Source: an uncultured Lachnospiraceae bacterium
GTDB taxonomy: Bacteria > Bacillota > Clostridia > Lachnospirales > Lachnospiraceae
DNA: 18,900 bases
Assembly (NCBI GenBank): GCA_910577165.1
Contig: CAJTLX010000002.1
Span: 153,629-172,528, forward strand
Reading direction: 5' to 3'
Shown here: positions 7,932-14,473 of the stretch, piece by piece
Layout: the number at the start of each line of letters is the position of its first letter
How positions within the stretch are numbered: position 1 is the stretch's first letter
Position numbers and translations under genes: made by a program
Notes under the pieces: model-generated
What the model was told of the DNA's origin: nothing
The model's database searches: none
Seen by the model: only the letters and a program-made list of their open reading frames with translations

Positions 7932-8002
7932 TTTCCGCATCGGCGCTGTGGACGGAAAATAATTGCCCAAAATTACCATCCCAGCGCAGAAAGAAGGTAC
8001 TC

Positions 8003-8311
8003 ATGCAGTATGTAAATGACAGCAATTTTGAATCGGAAGTGTTAAAGGCAGAACTCCCTGTTTTAGTGGACTTTTTTGCAGACTGGTGTGGTCCGTGCAA
8101 AAGAGTTGCTCCGGTTGTCGAGGGGCTTTCCGAGGAATTAAAAGGGCGCGCCAAAGTCGTAAAACTCAATGTCGAGGAGGCACCAGCAACTACAGAAAAA
8201 TACAATGTCATGTCCATCCCAACCTTTATTGTATTTAAAAATGGAGTGGCAGTAAATCAGCATATCGGCGAACTTTCAAAAGATGGGCTGATCCGCCTTA
8301 TCGAACTCTAA
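8003..8311 (+). CDS. trxA: Thioredoxin
   Basis: A 102-aa classical thioredoxin, the usual length for the family, reducing protein disulfides with electrons from thioredoxin reductase. The active site WCGPC is at residues 28-32 (FFADWCGPCKRVAP), the cis-proline loop is SIPTF, and the final KNGVAVNQHIGELSKDGL matches the C-terminal strand and helix. I start it at 8003 (MQYVNDSNF), after an AAGAAGG site, because the in-frame extension back to 7928 adds 25 residues that do not resemble thioredoxin and overlaps the preceding small ORF. No reductase gene is nearby. Confidence 0.95.
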   Translation: MQYVNDSNFESEVLKAELPVLVDFFADWCGPCKRVAPVVEGLSEELKGRAKVVKLNVEEAPATTEKYNVMSIPTFIVFKNGVAVNQHIGELSKDGLIRLIEL

Positions 8312-8346
8312 GCTTTGTCTGTGTCCATTCACACATTATTTTGTGC

Positions 8347-8400
8347 ATACAGAGCGGGATCGAATAAGGAAGACTTTCCCTACTCGATTCCGCTCTGTAT
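8347..8400 (+). other. Long stem-loop downstream of thioredoxin
   Basis: Arms of 17 nt, ATACAGAGCGGGATCGA (8347-8363) and TCGATTCCGCTCTGTAT (8384-8400), pair fully with one G-U wobble; GGAA/TTCC extends pairing inside the loop. No T-run follows, so it is not a standard intrinsic terminator. It might stabilise the thioredoxin mRNA 3' end or be a dispersed palindrome. Confidence 0.6.
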
Positions 8401-8415
8401 CATATTATGAATAAG

Positions 8416-8455
8416 AAAAAAGAGAGCAGTCAAAAATAAACCGCTCTCTTTTTTT
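8416..8455. terminator. Bidirectional intrinsic terminator
   Basis: Perfect 12-bp arms AAAAAAGAGAGC (8416-8427) and GCTCTCTTTTTT (8443-8454), a 15-nt loop, A-run and T-run at the two sides. It lies between the convergent thioredoxin and AI-2E-family permease genes. Confidence 0.9.
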
Positions 8456-8475
8456 CGCGGGAGCCCGCCACAATT

Positions 8476-9834
8476 CTATGAAACATCAATTCGTTTTTTC
8501 TTTAATACCCCGCTGACCGCCTGATTCAAAAGATAGGCGGCTACCGCAACCATCGGCACGCCCAAAAACATTCCAACTACGCCGCCGTAAGCACCTCCCA
8601 CAGTGATTCCAAAAATAACCCAGAGCGGTGAAAGCCCCGTCGAATCCCCGAGAATCTTTGGTCCAAGTACCCAGCCGTCAAACTGCTGCAGGACGAAAAT
8701 CATAATCACAAACACCACTGCATCCACCGGCTTGATACAAAGGTAGAGTACAACACCCGGAACCGCTCCGATAAACGGACCAAAATATGGAATCATATTG
8801 GTGATACCAACAATTACGCTGATCAGCACCGCATATTCTAAATCAAGCAATGAAGTTGCAATAAAACAGATAATCCCAATAATCAGGGAATCTAACGCCT
8901 TCCCGCTGACAAACCCGGAAAAGATCCGGCTGCACTCACGCATTCTTACACAGAACAACTTTGCCCGCGCGGTTGGCAGTGCCGCATAGACCACCTGCGT
9001 CCCCATCTTTAACAGCTTGCGCCGGTCAAACAACATATAAACCGAGATCGCGATGGAAAGCAGGATATTGATCGCTAATTTAGCGACGGACACCGTCATC
9101 CCGATCACCTTCGGCACCAAATCCTTGGTCAAATTTGTCATCGCAGACAAAAGTGTCGGCCACATCTCCTCGATCTTATCCGCAATAAACTTTAAATCAA
9201 TCTCCGGAAAATATTCCTGCAGCATACTCCCATAAGTAAAACGCTTTTCATAGATCTCGTTGAGCTGCACTGTCACATCACCCGCCACACTGACAATACT
9301 ATCTGTGATCTGCGGAATAACATAGATCATCCCGACAATAATAATTCCCAATAGCAGAATATAAGTAGTGACAATGGACAATGCCACCCTCAATTTGGGC
9401 TTTTGCATATGCAGCAGCTTTTGAAAAAGATGAATCTCCAGCCAATTTACCAGCGGATTTAAAATAAACGCAATTAAGAATGCCGCCAAAAACGGCGATA
9501 AAATCCCAGCAAGACCTTTAAGCCAAAGCTTTACCTCCCCAAAATTTGCGATCAGACAGACAAAGAGTGCCGCCGCCATAATGGTGATAAGGGCATAAAC
9601 ACTGATTGTAAAATATTTTTTGTTTGACTCAAATTTATGCTCATCCCGCTCTTCCTCGCTTCCATTAAGTTCCTCAATCAGCGCATGGTCGGACTTTTCT
9701 TCCTCCCTGCTTACCTCCTCCTCCGAAAGCATACGAATTTCAATTGGTCCATATTCCAAAGACTCCTTCTTTTTTGCCGGAAGTTTTTGTCTTGCCGAAT
9801 AGAAACGATCCTTCCACTTTACTTTTTTTAACAT
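8476..9834 (-). CDS. AI-2E family transporter (PerM/YdiK-type permease)
   Basis: A 452-aa polytopic membrane protein. Residues 1-72 are hydrophilic and unusually charged (many Glu/Lys); the first membrane segment is about 75-96, followed by about seven more (near 108-130, 150-172, 243-268, 313-335, 336-358, 365-385, 403-430). The large soluble-looking segment at about 175-240 and the signature GITNMIPYFGPFIGAVPG (343-360) with LGPKILGDSTGLSPLW (390-405) are typical of the family. Members are variously linked to AI-2 export, Na+/H+ exchange or small-molecule efflux, so the substrate is open. The start has GAGG about 7 nt upstream. Monocistronic: own promoter at 9886-9914 and terminator at 8416-8455. 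Confidence 0.9.
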   Translation of the reverse strand: MLKKVKWKDRFYSARQKLPAKKKESLEYGPIEIRMLSEEEVSREEEKSDHALIEELNGSEEERDEHKFESNKKYFTISVYALITIMAAALFVCLIANFGEVKLWLKGLAGILSPFLAAFLIAFILNPLVNWLEIHLFQKLLHMQKPKLRVALSIVTTYILLLGIIIVGMIYVIPQITDSIVSVAGDVTVQLNEIYEKRFTYGSMLQEYFPEIDLKFIADKIEEMWPTLLSAMTNLTKDLVPKVIGMTVSVAKLAINILLSIAISVYMLFDRRKLLKMGTQVVYAALPTARAKLFCVRMRECSRIFSGFVSGKALDSLIIGIICFIATSLLDLEYAVLISVIVGITNMIPYFGPFIGAVPGVVLYLCIKPVDAVVFVIMIFVLQQFDGWVLGPKILGDSTGLSPLWVIFGITVGGAYGGVVGMFLGVPMVAVAAYLLNQAVSGVLKKKRIDVS

Positions 9835-9885
9835 TTATTTCCTCTTTCTGGCTGCTAACCCCTGTTACTTCTTTTTATAGTAACT

Positions 9886-9914
9886 ATTATAGACGCTTCG
9901 TTGGACGAATTCAA
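9886..9914 (-). promoter_or_regulatory. Promoter for the AI-2E-family permease
   Basis: Minus strand: -35 TTGAAT (complement of 9909-9914), 17-bp spacer, -10 TATAAT (complement of 9886-9891). The leader holds a small dyad GTTACT/AGTAAC (9864-9869, 9879-9884). Confidence 0.7.
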
Positions 9915-9984
9915 CTAAAAATTTGCTTAGAAATTCTCAAAAAAAATTCTCTCAAAAAAAATTTAAAATTTTTTTAAAAAAAGC
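9915..9984. promoter_or_regulatory. A/T-tract spacer between divergent promoters (possible UP element)
   Basis: About 70 bp almost entirely A and T, with several phased A-runs and T-runs including two copies of TCTCAAAAAAAATT-like sequence. It lies directly upstream of the -35 boxes of both the permease promoter and the tRNA-Lys promoter. Such tracts can bind the RNA polymerase alpha C-terminal domain or bend DNA; that function is inferred. Confidence 0.45.
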
Positions 9985-10013
9985 TTGCTTTTTTCTAAGA
10001 CATGGTATATAAT
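9985..10013 (+). promoter_or_regulatory. Promoter for tRNA-Lys
   Basis: -35 TTGCTT (9985-9990), 17-bp spacer, -10 TATAAT (10008-10013), ending 42 bp before the tRNA. The 5' leader contains a perfect small hairpin GGGAAA-GCAG-TTTCCC (10028-10043). Confidence 0.75.
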
Positions 10014-10055
10014 CTATCTTGCATTGAGGGAAAGCAGTTTCCCGATATCAAATAA

Positions 10056-10128
10056 GCGCGATTAGCTCAGTTGGTAGAGCACCTGACTCTTAATCAGGGT
10101 GTCCAGGGTTCGAGCCCCTGATCGCGCA
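10056..10128 (+). tRNA. tRNA-Lys(CTT)
   Basis: A complete 73-nt cloverleaf. Acceptor GCGCGAT (10056-10062) pairs with ATCGCGC (10121-10127), with discriminator A. The anticodon loop is CTCTTAA, anticodon CTT, reading AAG lysine codons. The T-arm is CAGGG-TTCGAGC-CCCTG. CCA is not encoded, so it must be added enzymatically. Single tRNA with its own promoter and terminator. Confidence 0.97.
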
Positions 10129-10131
10129 TTG

Positions 10132-10177
10132 AAAGTACCAGTTTTGGAGGATATCTCCGGGGCAGGTGCTTTTTTTT
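10132..10177 (+). terminator. Intrinsic terminator of tRNA-Lys
   Basis: AAGTACC (10133-10139) pairs with GGTGCTT (10165-10171) with one wobble; an inner GGAG-CTCC hairpin lies between, and an 8-nt T-run closes it. Confidence 0.75.
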
Positions 10178-10275
10178 AAATCCCAATTCTCCCTTGTGTT
10201 GATTTGAAATAATGCTGAGTAAATATTAAACCAGTATGAAACTTACTTAACTGTTGGCCCAAAAAGGAGTAGAAC

Positions 10276-10785
10276 ATGAAATATACATTGGATTGTGGCA
10301 TGCTGGATGGATTAGTTTTCATAGATGAAAGCTATCTGGCAGAATTGAATGATGCCGACCTGTTATATGCGATGGATATTTTACTTGATTCATCCGGGAC
10401 ATCCGAATTGATTTGTGATTTTCCAAATGAGGACTGGGACATCGTAAGACAGCGGGAAACAGAACGAATTCGAGAATTTTGCGGACAGGGAAAAATGATT
10501 GTCTGGCTTTTAGATTGTGTTGTCAAGGAATGTGAGCTTACAAAAAGCACCAAAGTTACAGACCCATGCAAGTGGCTGCATCTTCCTGCGGGCAAATTGT
10601 TAGCGGTTACAGCAAGTGAGTTGATTCAATGTCTTGCCTATCCGAAATTGGAAATGGAAAAAGTTTTTGAATTGTCGCTTGAGCCCGGGTGGTATGCAAT
10701 CCAAAATAAAGGGATCGATAACATTATGTATTGCAAAAAGCAACCGCCTAAGTCTATTCTCTCAAACATCCAAAAAATATGTTAG
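10276..10785 (+). CDS. Hypothetical protein, 169 aa
   Basis: Not recognised. The start follows GGAG with good spacing (AAAAAGGAGTAGAAC before ATG). The N-terminal two thirds are acidic and helical-looking (FIDESYLAELNDADLLYAM, then DWDIVRQRETERIREFCG), the middle has WLLDCVVKECEL, and the C-terminal part reads LEPGWYAIQNKG, a beta-type segment similar in flavour to small immunity-type proteins; that resemblance is not evidence of function. Six cysteines, no signal peptide, no membrane span. It sits alone between the tRNA-Lys terminator and a bidirectional terminator in an AT-richer stretch, consistent with an accessory gene. A weak promoter (TTGATT 10199-10204, 17 bp, AATATT 10222-10227) could drive it. 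Confidence 0.7.
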   Translation: MKYTLDCGMLDGLVFIDESYLAELNDADLLYAMDILLDSSGTSELICDFPNEDWDIVRQRETERIREFCGQGKMIVWLLDCVVKECELTKSTKVTDPCKWLHLPAGKLLAVTASELIQCLAYPKLEMEKVFELSLEPGWYAIQNKGIDNIMYCKKQPPKSILSNIQKIC

Positions 10786-10928
10786 TATTCAATATGCAGG
10801 CCGCACACCGCTCAAGTACGCCATGAATCAATCAAATTCAATAAACTGAATGAGTATATACTTAGATTTTAGGAATACGCGTAATAAACACAAATGGAAA
10901 TTGGGATTTTTTTAATTAAAAATTAGAA

Positions 10929-10963
10929 AAAGACTCCAAAAGGTTGCGCCTTCTGGAGTCTTT
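10929..10963. terminator. Bidirectional intrinsic terminator
   Basis: Arms AAAGACTCCAAAAGG (10929-10943) and CCTTCTGGAGTCTTT (10949-10963) pair with a single mismatch around a 5-nt loop TTGCG. The A-rich left flank (from 10927) and T-run on the right serve both strands: the 169-aa gene from the left and the DUF6514-like gene from the right. Confidence 0.85.
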
Positions 10964-11050
10964 CTGTCCTGAACTATCAAGAATATAGCAGAAGCCTTCC
11001 AAACAAAAAGAATATTAAGAAAGAACAGCTTTAGTTTTCCCAGAGAAAAA

Positions 11051-11296
11051 CTATACAAGATAAGTTTCTACAACGCAATCCTCAATTACATACTTCGCCT
11101 GTTCGATATCAAGTTTATTTCTGTTTAACAATTGACAAATCCGCTCCGCCTCTTCCCGCGAAAGCGCGACATCATGCTGTACCAGAGTTTGTTCTCCATC
11201 CTTGTTCAGAAAAATCCCATATGTAGCATAACTCACCCCATAGTTTTCCAACTGTTCCAACTCAGATTCATAGAAAAATTTTTCTTTATCTGCCAT
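11051..11296 (-). CDS. DUF6514-like small protein, 81 aa
   Basis: A small acidic soluble protein starting MADKEKFFYES. The core YGIFLNKDGEQTLVQHDVALSREEAERICQLLNRNKL, here cited in parts (YGIFLN, VALSREEAERI, LLNRNKLD), and the closing AKYVIEDCVVETYL resemble the clostridial DUF6514 family, whose function is unknown; I assign it by pattern only. I place the start at 11296: GGGAAG lies 8 nt upstream, and a strong promoter (-10 at 11339-11344) lies between this ATG and the next in-frame ATG at 11365, which could therefore not be translated from that transcript. It sits directly downstream of the SARP-like regulator gene and its promoter has a repeat array fitting that regulator. Confidence 0.65.
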   Translation of the reverse strand: MADKEKFFYESELEQLENYGVSYATYGIFLNKDGEQTLVQHDVALSREEAERICQLLNRNKLDIEQAKYVIEDCVVETYLV

Positions 11297-11338
11297 AAGC
11301 TCATCTTCCCTTCCAAAGCGATTTTTGCTCCAAACAAT

Positions 11339-11383
11339 ACTATAACATAATGCTTTGGAACTCAAATGGAATCGAAATGGAAT
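11339..11383 (-). promoter_or_regulatory. SARP-type operator/promoter: three 11-bp-spaced repeats plus -10
   Basis: On the minus strand three direct repeats occur in register: ATTCCATTT (complement of 11375-11383), ATTCCATTT (11364-11372) and GTTCCAAAG (11353-11361). The TTCCA cores are exactly 11 bp apart. The last repeat ends 8 bp before a -10 box TATAGT (complement of 11339-11344), which also has an upstream TG. No good -35 box exists; the repeats occupy its place. SARP-family activators are known to bind direct repeats at 11-bp spacing with the nearest repeat 8 bp from the -10. The array lies 15 bp past the stop codon of the SARP-like gene and 43 bp before the DUF6514-like start. Confidence 0.65.
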
Positions 11384-11397
11384 TCTAATCCGAAAAC

Positions 11398-12210
11398 TCA
11401 GTTTTTCTTATCCGAAATACTCTCTGCTCTCTTTTTAAGTGCCTCAACTCTTCCTTCTGCCCAACTGTACTCTAACATATAATCTCCAAAAAACTGTTCC
11501 TTCGCCTTTGCACTTCCTCTCATCAACTCGTACATATCGCACTCTATCTGACTCACATCAATGCTTCGAACACCGCGCTTATGAATCAGTATACTCCCTA
11601 TCTTATACTCATCCAGTTCTCTTTTTAATTTTTTCACTACCTTGCTGCACAAGCTCTGTGTAGCCTCATCATTCGGTCGATTCTCCCACAATACAGTAAT
11701 AATCTGATCTGTTGTCACTGTTCCTCCTTGGCGATCAATCAAAAACGCCAAAAGTTCTTTTGCTTTCGCACTCTTAAACATAATTGGTCTTCCGTCTACA
11801 AAAAGATCAAAATATCCAAAAGTGCGCGCATAAATATGCTTTTGGCCGCTTTTTTCTAACTGTTTTAATGATTGCATCACATCCTGAATTTCCTTGCTGT
11901 TCAGTGATTTTAAAGACAAATCTATATTTCTTTGATAGCACTCGCCCATCTCAAAAATTTTCTCCCGCGTCATATAAATCAGGTTCAACCCGGGATTTAT
12001 CTCCAGCAATTTTTTGCTGAATACAAACTTATCCATTTCCAGCGTTTGGATATTCAAAATTACCAAGTCTGTGGGATTGTTTTTCACATATTCGATTGCC
12101 ACATTGGGATTATTGAAAACGCCGACGATATTCAGCACATTGATTGTACCAACCAAGAATAACAGTGTTTTGCGCAATCTCTCATCACTGTCTATTATAA
12201 TTGTTTTCAT
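11398..12210 (-). CDS. SARP-like response regulator with degenerate receiver domain
   Basis: A 270-aa cytoplasmic transcription regulator. Residues 1-120 form a CheY-like receiver (MKTIIIDSDERLRK; acidic D7/D9; T81 in IYMT; K101 in SLKSL), but the phosphoacceptor position is N53 (DLVILNIQ, normally DLVILDI), so phosphorylation at the usual site is not possible. Residues about 128-222 are an OmpR/SARP-type winged helix (FGYFDLFVDGRPI, KAKELLAFLIDRQGG, then the recognition region SLCSKVVKKLKRELD and the wing HKRGVRSID). The tail (about 224-270, GDYMLEYSWAEGRVEALKKR) looks like only the first helices of a bacterial transcriptional activation (BTAD) domain. No histidine kinase gene is adjacent. 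SD is weak; a -10 TATAAT lies about 60 bp upstream. Likely activates the adjacent DUF6514-like gene (inference). Confidence 0.82.
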   Translation of the reverse strand: MKTIIIDSDERLRKTLLFLVGTINVLNIVGVFNNPNVAIEYVKNNPTDLVILNIQTLEMDKFVFSKKLLEINPGLNLIYMTREKIFEMGECYQRNIDLSLKSLNSKEIQDVMQSLKQLEKSGQKHIYARTFGYFDLFVDGRPIMFKSAKAKELLAFLIDRQGGTVTTDQIITVLWENRPNDEATQSLCSKVVKKLKRELDEYKIGSILIHKRGVRSIDVSQIECDMYELMRGSAKAKEQFFGDYMLEYSWAEGRVEALKKRAESISDKKN

Positions 12211-12408
12211 CCTGTTTCTTTACTCCAGTTTCTGAATTTTCCATGTTGTAAAACCACTTCTACTTTAACATATTATACTAAAAACTACCATCCCAAAAAC
12301 CCGGAAATCCAGCCACTACAGTTAAATTCATTTCACTATGTATCTATATTCCTTTAATTTCTTATGGCAAGAAGTTTCTTATCTCTAATATGGAGAAGGA
12401 ATTGCCCC

Positions 12409-12437
12409 TTGCTTTTTTTTTCTCGCTGTGCTATCAT
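12409..12437 (+). promoter_or_regulatory. Candidate promoter for araR(-araD)
   Basis: -35 TTGCTT (12409-12414), 17-bp T-rich spacer, -10 TATCAT (12432-12437). It would give a leader of about 110 nt before araR. Confidence 0.5.
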
Positions 12438-12446
12438 TATCATAAT

Positions 12447-12465
12447 GGTTAGTACATTGATAACC
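12447..12465 (+). promoter_or_regulatory. Candidate AraR operator (autoregulation)
   Basis: Dyad GGTTA-N9-TAACC with a central GTAC-containing segment (TTAGTACATT), located just downstream of the araR -10, i.e. roughly +4 to +22. AraR of Bacillus binds palindromes centred on GTAC; the match here is only partial, so assignment is tentative. A second GTAC is at 12513-12516. Confidence 0.35.
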
Positions 12466-12556
12466 GGATATATGGGATTGCACAGAGAAATTCTATGCCA
12501 AAACCACATACCGTACTTTCAATATAAATTGATAAAACTTGCTCGGAGGAAATAAA

Positions 12557-13633
12557 ATGCCAAAATATCAGAAAGTCAAACAATGGCTGCAAGAAAAAAT
12601 TGCAGACGGCACATTTGTTTCCGGAGATAAAATCCTGTCCGAACATGAACTTGCCGCGCAGTTTGGCTACAGCCGCCAAACTGTCCGGCAGGCAGTAAAT
12701 GAACTGGTATCAGAAAAAATTCTCTCCCGCGCACAGGGAAGCGGAACTTATGTGACAGGCGCGACTTCCCGCACTGCGGCACTGCGGATCGGTGTGATTA
12801 TCGCCTGGCTCGATCCCTATAATTTCCCCTCTATTCTTCAGGGAATACACGAGATTTTAAACGCCTGTCACTGTACCATATTACTTGGAATTACCTATAA
12901 TCGTCAAATTGAAGAGGAAAATGCACTGCGTCAGATGCTTACCGATCATGTGGATGGACTGATTATCGAGAGTACAAAATCCGCTCTGCCCAATGTAAAT
13001 AAACTGCTCTATCAAAAAATTAAAAATCAGGGGATTCCCATTGTTTTTTTCAATAGCTATTATCGCGATTTTAAGGAATCCTATGTGATTATGGATGAGA
13101 GCCATGCCGGCGCGCTTGCTGCCACTGCCCTGCTCCAGAAAGGGCACAAAAAAATTGGGGCGGTTCTCGCGTCCGATGATCTGCGGGGACTCAGACGTTA
13201 TGAAGGGATTCAATCGATTTTAAAACAGCAGAATTTAAGCCTTGAACGTCGGGTTATCTGGTACACGACTGAAGACCTTCCCCGTCTCTTTTCAGAAAAT
13301 GCCAACTCCGTACTTCCCGCGCAATTTTTTGACCTATCAGCAGTAATCTGTTACAATGATACCATTGCCACATTACTGTTTTCCCTGTTCTCGCGGCACA
13401 ATTTCCGCGTCCCGCAGGATATCTCAATGATAAGCTTTAGCAACTTGCCTCTTACCGATATATCCGGCGGTTTAACCTCGATCTGCTGTCCATTTGCCGA
13501 GATGGGAAAACGCGCGGCAAACCTGATGTTAAAAAAAATTTCCGATCCCTCCTGTGAGGAATGTATTATACTAAAACCAACATTACAATACCGCTCTTCT
13601 ATTCAGGATCTCATAAAAACAGAGCAAATATAA
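12557..13633 (+). CDS. araR: AraR-type arabinose repressor (GntR HTH + LacI-type sensor)
   Basis: A 358-aa DNA-binding regulator. Residues 1-70 are a GntR-family winged helix (PKYQKVKQWLQEKI, LSEHELAAQFGYSRQTVRQAV, GSGTYVTG); residues about 75-358 are a periplasmic-binding-protein fold typical of LacI/GalR sensors (IGVIIAW, DHVDGLIIES, IPIVFFNSYY, VIMDESHAGALAATALL, GHKKIGAV, ISMISFSNLPLTDI). This fusion is the hallmark of AraR, which releases operators when L-arabinose binds. The start at 12557 has GGAGG 7-8 nt upstream; an upstream TTG in frame would place the site inside the gene. araD follows 82 bp downstream on the same strand, which supports the assignment. Effector specificity is inferred from family and neighbour. 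Confidence 0.9.
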   Translation: MPKYQKVKQWLQEKIADGTFVSGDKILSEHELAAQFGYSRQTVRQAVNELVSEKILSRAQGSGTYVTGATSRTAALRIGVIIAWLDPYNFPSILQGIHEILNACHCTILLGITYNRQIEEENALRQMLTDHVDGLIIESTKSALPNVNKLLYQKIKNQGIPIVFFNSYYRDFKESYVIMDESHAGALAATALLQKGHKKIGAVLASDDLRGLRRYEGIQSILKQQNLSLERRVIWYTTEDLPRLFSENANSVLPAQFFDLSAVICYNDTIATLLFSLFSRHNFRVPQDISMISFSNLPLTDISGGLTSICCPFAEMGKRAANLMLKKISDPSCEECIILKPTLQYRSSIQDLIKTEQI

Positions 13634-13653
13634 GAGTTTAAATCCCGTGCATT

Positions 13654-13681
13654 ACTGCCCGCTCAAATATTTTGCGGCAGT
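13654..13681 (+). other. Hairpin in the araR-araD gap
   Basis: ACTGCCCGC (13654-13662) pairs with GCGGCAGT (13674-13681) with one bulged C. There is no T-run, so it is not a full terminator. It could tune the araR:araD ratio or protect araD mRNA 5' end. Confidence 0.45.
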
Positions 13682-13715
13682 TCAATAGCATATAGAAAAA
13701 GAAAGGATGTGTATT

Positions 13716-14423
13716 ATGTTAGAACAATTAAAACAGGAAGTCTATGAAGCAAATATGCTGCTTCCAAAGCACGGTCTTATCACCTTTACCTGGGGCAATG
13801 TATCCGGTATCGACCGTGAAAAGGGGCTGATCGTAATCAAGCCGTCCGGCGTTGAATACGATATAATGAAACCGGAAGATATGGTAGTCGTCGATCTTGA
13901 TGGCAACCGCGTGGAAGGCAGCCTAAATCCTTCCTCCGACACCCCAACGCATATTGAACTCTACAGGGCATTTCCAAATATCAGGGGCGTTGTACATACG
14001 CATTCCCGCTGGGCCACCACTATGGCGCAACAAGGCATGGGTGTTCCGGCACTTGGCACAACGCACGGCGACTATTTTTACGGCGAGATCCCTTGCACGC
14101 GCAAGATGACCCCGGAGGAAATTGCGGGCGCGTACGAGAAGGAAACTGGTGCCGTGATCATTGAACGCTTCCGCGAAGCAGGCATCAATCCAGACGACGT
14201 GCCGGCGGTTCTCGTTCACAGCCACGGCCCATTTACCTGGGGAACCGATCCGCACAATGCTGTTCACAATGCTGTAGTGCTTGAGGAAGTTTCCTTTATG
14301 GCATGGCATAATCTTGCACTCTCGAACAATACAATCAAGCCGATGCAGCAGGAACTGCTCGACAAGCACTATCTTAGAAAGCATGGCGCAAATGCCTATT
14401 ATGGTCAGGCAAAGAAAAACTAA
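13716..14423 (+). CDS. araD: L-ribulose-5-phosphate 4-epimerase
   Basis: A 235-aa class II aldolase-fold zinc enzyme converting L-ribulose 5-phosphate to D-xylulose 5-phosphate, the last step of arabinose catabolism before the pentose phosphate pathway. Zinc ligands H94 and H96 (VVHTHS) and H170 (VHSHGPFTWG) are present, as are D119 (THGDY) and Y228 (ANAYYG); these align one residue before E. coli AraD H95/H97/H171/D120/Y229. The phosphate-binding GNVSG (27-31) and KPSG (42-45) are intact. Start at 13716: AAAGG sits 8 nt upstream, whereas the ATG at 13707 directly abuts that site. It follows araR; araA and araB are not in the window. Its product feeds the transketolase/transaldolase encoded at 3014-5793. 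Confidence 0.95.
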   Translation: MLEQLKQEVYEANMLLPKHGLITFTWGNVSGIDREKGLIVIKPSGVEYDIMKPEDMVVVDLDGNRVEGSLNPSSDTPTHIELYRAFPNIRGVVHTHSRWATTMAQQGMGVPALGTTHGDYFYGEIPCTRKMTPEEIAGAYEKETGAVIIERFREAGINPDDVPAVLVHSHGPFTWGTDPHNAVHNAVVLEEVSFMAWHNLALSNNTIKPMQQELLDKHYLRKHGANAYYGQAKKN

Positions 14424-14473
14424 ATAATATTTTTTCAAACCATAAACATTGGATAATCCTCCTACCATATTGT

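Larger units (their letters stand above)
12211..12556. other. Divergent intergenic region between SARP-like gene and araR
   Basis: 346 bp with no convincing gene. It holds a minus-strand -10 (TATAAT, complement of about 12270-12275) without a good -35 for the SARP-like gene, the araR promoter (12409-12437) and a dyad at 12447-12465. An open frame at 12364-12555 has no ribosome binding site or coding character. Confidence 0.6.

Noticed and set aside
7928..8002. N-terminal extension of thioredoxin to an earlier start
   Set aside because: The 25 extra residues do not resemble thioredoxin or a signal peptide and overlap the end of the 51-codon ORF; the 8003 start gives a normal family length.
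10104..10128. tRNA-Lys 3' end as a phage or island attachment site
   Set aside because: No second copy of the tRNA 3' sequence and no integrase gene were found in the window.
12364..12555. 63-codon plus-strand frame upstream of araR
   Set aside because: It covers the araR promoter, operator candidate and ribosome binding site, and lacks its own ribosome binding site.
13923..14468. Minus-strand 181-codon open frame across araD
   Set aside because: Antisense to conserved AraD active-site codons; composition (many Cys/Arg/His) is typical of a shadow frame.
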